DNA from: Acidobacteriota bacterium
Lineage (GTDB): Bacteria; Acidobacteriota; Aminicenantia; Aminicenantales; Aminicenantaceae
Length of the DNA: 11,461 bases
Assembly (NCBI GenBank): GCA_030609975.1
Contig: JAUWSR010000091.1
Span: 1 to 11,461 of the forward strand
Reading direction: 5' to 3'
The notes under the pieces were generated by a model. The model saw nothing but the letters and a program-made list of their open reading frames with translations. It was not told the origin of the DNA and searched no databases. Position 1 is the first letter of the stretch. Each line of letters opens with the position of its first letter. The translations under genes and the position numbers were made by a program. Shown in pieces: positions 6,751 through 11,461 of this stretch.

Positions 6751-6839
6751 GAGTCCTTAAAAATCAATTTTCATAATCTCTCATGGTTGAATTCTGCGGA
6801 TTTATGTAAGAAAATAGGGAACTAAGGAGAAAGTCGCTT

Positions 6840-7919
6840 ATGGCCGCACCATGTTTTTCGGGACACATCTGGAGAGATGGCCTCTTTGTGCCGGCTGAAT
6901 TCTCTGTGGAAGACGGAAGGATCCAGGCAATGCGGCCTGCCCCCAAAATCCCGCCTCTCTTCATTGTGCCTCCCTATGCAGATCCTCATATCCATGGAGG
7001 TTGGGGATACAGCTTTCAAGATGCAGAATTTGAACAGTTGGAGAAAAAGCTTCTGGAGCGAGGCATCTTTTTTGCCATTCCCACTCTGCAAAACTCAGGT
7101 ATTGCCGCCCTCAATAAAACGGCCCGCTCGTTCAAAACCTATAAACGGGAAAATCCAGGCTGCATCTTTCCTTTTCTTAGGGTAGAGGGTCCCTTTATCA
7201 GTTACGAGAAAAAGGGCTTCCAGCGGGAAGATTTCATTCTGGAAGCGGATCAGGCGCACATACAGGAACTCCTGGCCATCGATGAGATCGGGCTCTTCAC
7301 TTTTGCTCCGGAACGGGAAGGAGTAGATATTCTGGTAAAACAGGCTTTCGCTCGTAACAAAATTCCCTCTTTTGGTCACAGCCAGGCCACCTATGCCGAA
7401 TTTTCAGAATTTTATCGCCTAGGTGTTCGACACATGACCCATTATCCTAACGCCATGAGCGGACTGCACCACCGGGAGATCGGCCTTGTAGGCGCGGGTT
7501 TATTAAAAGATGACCTCGTGCTGGAGGTGATCGCAGATGGAATCCACAACAGCCTGGATTTCCTGCGGTTGCTCCTGCATATCAAAGGCCCTACCTTTGG
7601 CTTAGCCTCAGACATGATCCCGCCGGCATTTGGAGAAAACCCTGAATTCGATGGCCGCCGGCTGCACCAAAAGGGAAAGCGTTTCACGACGGATGCGGGG
7701 GTATTGGCCGGCGGAGGCACCGATATATCGGAGCAGGTTCATCTGCTGTTGGAAGCCGGGATTCAGCCTGAGTTTCTTGTCCCCTTGGCAGGACTCAACA
7801 CTTTGAAAGCCTTTAGCAACCCGCTCCCACGGCTGGAGGAGCAAGCCGAGGCTTCTTTCCTTGTGCTGGACGATCGCTTTCGTTTACAGGAGGTTTACCG
7901 GTGCGGGATCAGACAATAA
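6840..7919 (+). CDS. nagA: N-acetylglucosamine-6-phosphate deacetylase
   Basis: 359 residues of the amidohydrolase superfamily, slightly shorter than E. coli NagA (382). It is predicted to remove acetate from GlcNAc-6-P to give GlcN-6-P in the cytoplasm. Metal and catalytic positions are visible: DPHIHGG (48-54), Glu116 in VEGPF, His180 in GHSQA, His201 in THYPNAM, His236 in ADGIH, and the catalytic Asp258 in ASD. From Glu116 on, all sit at a constant offset of 15 from the E. coli residues (131, 195, 216, 251, 273). The HxH motif, which E. coli lacks, suggests the two-metal form seen in Bacillus-type enzymes. The ribosome site AAGGAG (6824-6829) supports the ATG at 6840. The 89-bp gap after gntR shows no clear promoter or terminator, so it is probably co-transcribed. 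Confidence 0.92.
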   Translation: MAAPCFSGHIWRDGLFVPAEFSVEDGRIQAMRPAPKIPPLFIVPPYADPHIHGGWGYSFQDAEFEQLEKKLLERGIFFAIPTLQNSGIAALNKTARSFKTYKRENPGCIFPFLRVEGPFISYEKKGFQREDFILEADQAHIQELLAIDEIGLFTFAPEREGVDILVKQAFARNKIPSFGHSQATYAEFSEFYRLGVRHMTHYPNAMSGLHHREIGLVGAGLLKDDLVLEVIADGIHNSLDFLRLLLHIKGPTFGLASDMIPPAFGENPEFDGRRLHQKGKRFTTDAGVLAGGGTDISEQVHLLLEAGIQPEFLVPLAGLNTLKAFSNPLPRLEEQAEASFLVLDDRFRLQEVYRCGIRQ

Positions 7920-7929
7920 GGAGAGTTAT

Positions 7930-9270
7930 ATGGAAGACCGCTTGAGGATCTCCATCTCAGGCGTCAGGGGCAAAGTTCCCTTGGCCCTGGACGTGGAGGT
8001 TGTCTCCAAATTCGCCTCCGCCTTTGCCTCTTACGTTGAACAAGGCCGGATCGCAATCTGCCGGGACACCCGCTTCTCCAGCCAGATGCTGAGCATGGCG
8101 GCGGTTTCCGCCATCCTGGCGGCCGGGCTTGACTGCACAAATTTCGGACAGATACCCATTTCCTTCCTGCAGTTCTTCCTGCGCAGCGGCAGCCATTCAG
8201 GTGGGATCTCAGTATCGGCGGGGCACAATCCTCTCCCCTGGAATGCAGCCGTGCTCTTGAACGAAACAGGGCACTATTTGGAAGCCACAGAAGGCCCGGA
8301 GGTTTTCAATATCTACGAAGCCGGAAATTTTGCTAAAGCCTCATGGCAGGATCTGGGCCGGAACAAAGATGAAGACTTTCCGGTCGATACCTACCTCGAA
8401 ACTTTGGGAGGTCTGGTCGAACGCCGAAATATCCAGGCAGCCGGTTTCAAAGTCGTGGCAGATCCCTGCAACGGTGTGGTATCTCCCTTCCTGACAGCCT
8501 ATGCCGACCACTTCGGCCTTGACTTGGTGGTCATCAATGACGAACCCGAGAAGCCTTTTCCGCATCCACCCGAGCCCTCCCCTGAAAACGCATCTCAAAC
8601 AGAGGCCGTGGTTAAAGCCAGCGACGCTGACTTGGGGTTTTTGTTCAATTCCGATGGGAGCCGGATCTCCTTTGTCGATGAAAAGGGAAAAAGCATCAGT
8701 GAAGAATTCAGCTTCCCTCTTGCGCTCTTGGCTTTAAAAGGCAAGATCCATAAAGCGGTCACCACAGCTGCCACTTCACAGTTGGCAGATTGGGCCGCCC
8801 AGAATATCGGCACCAAACTTATTAGAACACGTGTGGGCCAATCCGCCGTTGTGCATACCATGGAGGCGGAGGAAGCGGAGATCGGAGGAGAAGGGAGCGG
8901 GAGTATGGCCTATCTGCCCTTTTCCCCGGGATACGACTCCCTTCTGGGACTCACCCTGGTCCTGGACCTGATGGCAGCACAGGAGAAAAGTCTCTCAGAG
9001 CTTATCGCCCCTTTCCCTGAGCTTTTCCACCGAAAGATCAAGATCCAGGTTCCGCCGGCCAAAACTTACAGCGTTATGGATAAATTGGAGGCAGCCTATG
9101 CCTCGGAAAATCCGGACTTCACCGACGGCATCCGTGTTCAAAGGAAAAACGCCTGGTTCATCATCCGTCCCTCCACCACCGAATTCATTCTGCGCATCAT
9201 CATCGAGGGCCGGAATCAGGACGAGGTGGATTCTATTGAAGACGAGATCCGGGAAAGGACAGAGCTGTGA
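7930..9270 (+). CDS. Degenerate phosphohexomutase (phosphoglucomutase/phosphomannomutase family), predicted catalytically inactive
   Basis: 446 residues with the full alpha-D-phosphohexomutase layout but altered active-site motifs. The N-terminal ISISGVRG (7-14) is kept. The phosphoserine loop, normally TASHNP, reads SAGHNP (96-101), with Gly98 (codon 8221-8223) where the serine should be. The metal loop, normally DGDGDR, reads NSDGSR (240-245), keeping only the middle Asp242. The sugar loop is GGEGSGS (319-325). The phosphate loop RPSTTE (413-418) is intact, so phosphosugar binding may survive. The frame is open throughout and shares a 4-base overlap (GTGA) with the next gene, so it does not look like a decaying pseudogene. 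A regulatory or scaffolding partner of the following mutase, or a phosphosugar sensor, is possible. I chose the ATG at 7930, 6 bp after AAGGAG (7918-7923). An earlier ATG at 7861 would overlap nagA by 59 bp, and its extra 23 residues look unlike this family. Confidence 0.9.
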   Translation: MEDRLRISISGVRGKVPLALDVEVVSKFASAFASYVEQGRIAICRDTRFSSQMLSMAAVSAILAAGLDCTNFGQIPISFLQFFLRSGSHSGGISVSAGHNPLPWNAAVLLNETGHYLEATEGPEVFNIYEAGNFAKASWQDLGRNKDEDFPVDTYLETLGGLVERRNIQAAGFKVVADPCNGVVSPFLTAYADHFGLDLVVINDEPEKPFPHPPEPSPENASQTEAVVKASDADLGFLFNSDGSRISFVDEKGKSISEEFSFPLALLALKGKIHKAVTTAATSQLADWAAQNIGTKLIRTRVGQSAVVHTMEAEEAEIGGEGSGSMAYLPFSPGYDSLLGLTLVLDLMAAQEKSLSELIAPFPELFHRKIKIQVPPAKTYSVMDKLEAAYASENPDFTDGIRVQRKNAWFIIRPSTTEFILRIIIEGRNQDEVDSIEDEIRERTEL

Positions 9271-10616
9271 GAATCTCAGACCTCAAGATCAGCATCAGCG
9301 GGATCCGGGGGATCGTGGGACAGAGCCTGACTCCCCAGCTCATCATAAAATTCTCCGAAGCCTTTACGACCTACATAGGTAGAGGTGAGATCGCAGTGGC
9401 CTCTGACACCCGGCCATCGGCGGAAATGGTCCGCTGTGCCGTAATGGCAGGGATCCTCTCCTGCGGCGCTTCACCCATTGACCTGGGGGTACTTCCCATC
9501 CCTTCTCTTCAGATCTATACTCGAGAGCGAGACCTCAAGGGTGCGATTTCCATCACCGCTTCCCATAACCCGGTGGAGTGGAATGCCCTTAAGTTGGTAA
9601 AACAGGGAGGATTATTTCTCAGCCCCTATGAGGCCGAGGAGCTCCTGGATTTCTATTATCAAGGTCGCTTCCGGAGGGTGGAGATACCCGGGGGCATACG
9701 CCAGGAATCCGATCCCTTTTCCATCCATGAACAAAAGGTCTTTCAGGTGACCGATGTCGCTGCCATCCAAAACAGAAAACTCAAAGTGGTGATCGATCCC
9801 TGTGCCGGTGCAGCCACACCTTATGTCGTGGCATTCCTCAAAAAAATGGGAGCCGAGGTCAAGATGATCCACAGTCATATGGATCCTGGTTTCCCTCGTA
9901 ACCCCGAGCCCGTGGCTGAAAACCTGTCGGCTCTGTGTGAGGCTGTCAAAGCAGAGAGAGCCGACGTGGGATTCGCCCAGGATGCGGATGCCGACCGCCT
10001 GGCTGTCGTGGATGAGCGAGGGAATCCTTTGGGAGAAGAATACACCTTGGCTCTGGCGATCGATTACTTCCTCTCCCATAAGGAAAAATCCCCGGTTGTG
10101 GTCAACCTCTCGACCTCCCGTGTAATGGAGCATATCACTGCAAGCGCCGGTGTTCCTCTCTACCGCACAAAGGTGGGAGAGATCAACGTATCCCGACGCA
10201 TGCGGGAGGTCGGCGCCAGGATCGGTGGCGAGGGAAATGGAGGAGTTATCCTGTCCGATGTACACATCTGCCGGGACAGTTTCTCAGGCATGGCCCTGGT
10301 GTTAGAGGCCCTGGCACGTTCAGGTAAAACCGTTTCCGAGCTAAGGGCCCGGCTTCCGAATTATGTTATGCGTAAAGAGAAGGTTTCAGCCTCCTTCCGA
10401 GACCGCAAACGCATCCTCGAGAGGTTGGGAGACAAATTTCATGAAGGGAATATTGACCGGACAGACGGCTTGCGGATCGTTTTCGCCGATTTTTGGTTTC
10501 ACGTACGTCCCTCCAACACCGAGCCGGTCGTTCGTATTCAGGTCGAAGCCGGGGATGAAGCCAAAGTCCAGGAGATATTTGCCCGGATTAAGGAAGAGAT
10601 CGCATGGAAATCATAA
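9267..10616 (+). CDS. Phosphohexomutase, probable phosphoglucosamine mutase or phosphoglucomutase/phosphomannomutase
   Basis: 449 residues of the alpha-D-phosphohexomutase family with all four active-site loops: phosphoserine Ser99 in TASHNP (97-102), metal loop DADADR (239-244), sugar loop GGEGNGG (320-326), and phosphate loop RPSNTEP (414-420). It interconverts sugar 6- and 1-phosphates. Between nagA and nagB, GlcN-6-P to GlcN-1-P (GlmM activity) is the most sensible reaction. However, the sugar loop has EGNGG rather than the E-x-SGH of typical GlmM, so glucose or mannose phosphates cannot be excluded. Its closest neighbour in sequence is the gene just upstream: both begin ISISG(V/I)RG and align over their whole length, suggesting tandem duplication. 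Translation starts at a GTG overlapping the upstream TGA, with AAGGA at about 9254-9258. Confidence 0.92.
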   Translation: MRISDLKISISGIRGIVGQSLTPQLIIKFSEAFTTYIGRGEIAVASDTRPSAEMVRCAVMAGILSCGASPIDLGVLPIPSLQIYTRERDLKGAISITASHNPVEWNALKLVKQGGLFLSPYEAEELLDFYYQGRFRRVEIPGGIRQESDPFSIHEQKVFQVTDVAAIQNRKLKVVIDPCAGAATPYVVAFLKKMGAEVKMIHSHMDPGFPRNPEPVAENLSALCEAVKAERADVGFAQDADADRLAVVDERGNPLGEEYTLALAIDYFLSHKEKSPVVVNLSTSRVMEHITASAGVPLYRTKVGEINVSRRMREVGARIGGEGNGGVILSDVHICRDSFSGMALVLEALARSGKTVSELRARLPNYVMRKEKVSASFRDRKRILERLGDKFHEGNIDRTDGLRIVFADFWFHVRPSNTEPVVRIQVEAGDEAKVQEIFARIKEEIAWKS

Positions 10617-11380
10617 TCCTTCCCACACCTGAAGATTGTTTCAGGGAGGTAGCCGACCGCATTGGGAACTGCATCCAGGCCAAACCCGAGGCCGTTTTGG
10701 GTCTGGCGACCGGCCGCACCATGCGCGGTATTTATCAAAAGCTGGTCGCAGATTTTTCTGTCGGCAAGGTCGATTTCAGGCAGGTCACAACCTTCAACTT
10801 GGATGAATACCTGGGTTATCCTCCTGACGATCCCACAACATTCTTCAGCTATATGCAGGAACACTTGTTCCAGCATATCAATCTGGCACCTGAAAACATG
10901 TTCATCCCCTCCTCCTTGCCCAAAAGTATGGAGCAAGAATGCACGCGTTATGAGCAGGCGATCCAGGACAAGGGTGGGATCGATCTGCAGTTGTTGGGAT
11001 TGGGGCGGGAAGGACATATCGGATTCAACGAACCCTCCTCCTCTTTGCAGGCACGCACACGGATCAAGACCTTGACCAAAACCACCCTTAAGGACAATTT
11101 CGGTAAGGAGGAAGGGCCACGCTTTGCTATCACCATGGGGATCGGCACCATCATGCAGGCCCGCCAGATCATCCTGGTTGCATTGGGAGAAAGCAAGGCT
11201 CAGGTTGTGGCCGAAATGGTGGAAGGCCCTATCACCGCATCTTGCCCAGCTTCCGTCCTGCAGTTTCATCCTCTAGCCAAAGTGGTTCTGGACGAGGCCG
11301 CAGCCGGAAAGCTGAAACGTAAAGTCTATTACAAGTGGGTTTGGGAGCACAAAAACGAAGTGGAAGACTTGGAGTCATAG
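10604..11380 (+). CDS. nagB: Glucosamine-6-phosphate deaminase/isomerase
   Basis: 258 residues, similar in length to the short non-allosteric NagB type. It is predicted to convert GlcN-6-P into fructose-6-P and ammonia, the last step before glycolysis. Visible motifs are GLATGRT (33-39) at the phosphate site, Asp67 in FNLDEYLG (64-71), and LGLGREGHIGFNEP (131-144) with His138 and Glu143. These match E. coli Asp72, His143 and Glu148 at a constant offset of 5. The E. coli Asp141 position is Glu136 here; other family members vary at this site. The gene overlaps the end of the mutase by 13 bp in another frame and has its own AAGGAAG ribosome site, so it belongs to the same tightly coupled unit. 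6-Phosphogluconolactonase shares the fold, but the LDEY and GHIGFNEP motifs argue for NagB. Confidence 0.93.
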   Translation: MEIIILPTPEDCFREVADRIGNCIQAKPEAVLGLATGRTMRGIYQKLVADFSVGKVDFRQVTTFNLDEYLGYPPDDPTTFFSYMQEHLFQHINLAPENMFIPSSLPKSMEQECTRYEQAIQDKGGIDLQLLGLGREGHIGFNEPSSSLQARTRIKTLTKTTLKDNFGKEEGPRFAITMGIGTIMQARQIILVALGESKAQVVAEMVEGPITASCPASVLQFHPLAKVVLDEAAAGKLKRKVYYKWVWEHKNEVEDLES

Positions 11381-11461
11381 ATGAAAAATCTCAGCCGAAG
11401 ACATTTCCTAAAGATTGCTGGAATGGGAACGGCATTCCTGGCGGGAGGCAGCCCACTCGAG
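11381..11461 (+). CDS. N-terminus of a Tat-exported protein, partial
   Basis: Only 27 codons are visible. They begin at the base after the nagB TAG stop, with GGAG (11371-11374) six bases upstream inside nagB. The sequence carries a twin-arginine motif SRRHFLK (residues 5-11), followed by a hydrophobic stretch with small residues (IAGMGTAFLAGG). This is a textbook Tat signal, so the product should be exported folded. Gfo/Idh/MocA oxidoreductases, sulfatases and glycoside hydrolases in sugar loci can carry such signals, but the visible part cannot say which this is. Confidence 0.75.
   Translation, partial: MKNLSRRHFLKIAGMGTAFLAGGSPLE

Noticed and set aside
6746..6761. TTTAAG/CTTAAA hairpin at the gntR stop as a terminator
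   Set aside because: The 6-bp stem has only one G-C pair and no T-run follows; nagA most likely continues the same transcript.
7861..7929. Upstream ATG giving a 469-residue form of the first phosphohexomutase
   Set aside because: It would overlap nagA by 59 bp, adds residues unlike the family N-terminus and lacks a good ribosome site. The ATG at 7930 has AAGGAG at ideal spacing.
9612..10265. 217-codon open frame on the minus strand
   Set aside because: It lies wholly inside the intact phosphohexomutase, whose family motifs are clear; the antisense frame shows no recognisable protein.
10538..11269. 243-codon open frame on the minus strand
   Set aside because: It is antisense to nagB and the end of the mutase; the translation matches no family and has no operon context.

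Overview
The window reads as a sialic acid (N-acetylneuraminate, Neu5Ac) and amino-sugar catabolic locus of a Gram-negative-type bacterium. It holds a divergent pair of transcription units controlled from one 117-bp intergenic region (about 5980-6096). GC is moderate, coding density is high, and genes in the right arm overlap or nearly touch. An exported sugar-binding domain, a probable Na+ symporter, a Tat signal and Fe-S/flavin oxidoreductases suggest an anaerobe or facultative anaerobe. I cannot name the phylum from the sequence; an uncultured or environmental lineage is possible.

Left arm (minus strand, read from 5979 down to 1). A Neu5Ac lyase (nanA-like, 5047-5979) is followed 9 bp later by an 866-residue fusion of a cyclically permuted Kelch mutarotase (NanM/YjhT type) with a sodium:solute symporter (2437-5037). 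A 174-bp spacer follows. It contains a 20-bp-arm inverted repeat that includes the transporter stop codon, and a terminator-like hairpin. Then come an Old Yellow Enzyme-family oxidoreductase with a C-terminal four-Cys motif (922-2262) and, one base later, a fumarate-reductase-like FAD flavoprotein that runs off the left edge (1-920).

Control region. Each direction has a recognisable sigma70-like promoter. A perfect GCACA-N3-TGTGC palindrome lies between the two -35 boxes and is a natural operator candidate for the GntR/FadR-type regulator encoded first on the right.

Right arm (plus strand). The order is gntR (6097-6750), nagA (6840-7919), a degenerate phosphohexomutase (7930-9270), an intact phosphohexomutase (9267-10616), nagB (10604-11380), and the first 27 codons of a Tat-exported protein (11381 to the edge). 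The first phosphohexomutase has lost the catalytic phosphoserine and two of the three metal-binding Asp residues, yet stays fully open and translationally coupled to its intact paralogue.

How it fits together. Extracellular Neu5Ac would be anomerised and imported by the mutarotase-symporter fusion, then split by the lyase into pyruvate and ManNAc. After conversion to GlcNAc-6-P, NagA and NagB would yield fructose-6-P. The intact phosphohexomutase could divert GlcN-6-P to GlcN-1-P for envelope synthesis. The enzymes linking ManNAc to GlcNAc-6-P (NanK/NanE, or an N-acylglucosamine 2-epimerase plus a kinase) are not in this window. The role of the OYE/FAD pair is unknown and is the most open biochemical question here. 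No stretch longer than 300 bp lacks a gene, and I see no tRNA, rRNA, CRISPR array or insertion sequence.
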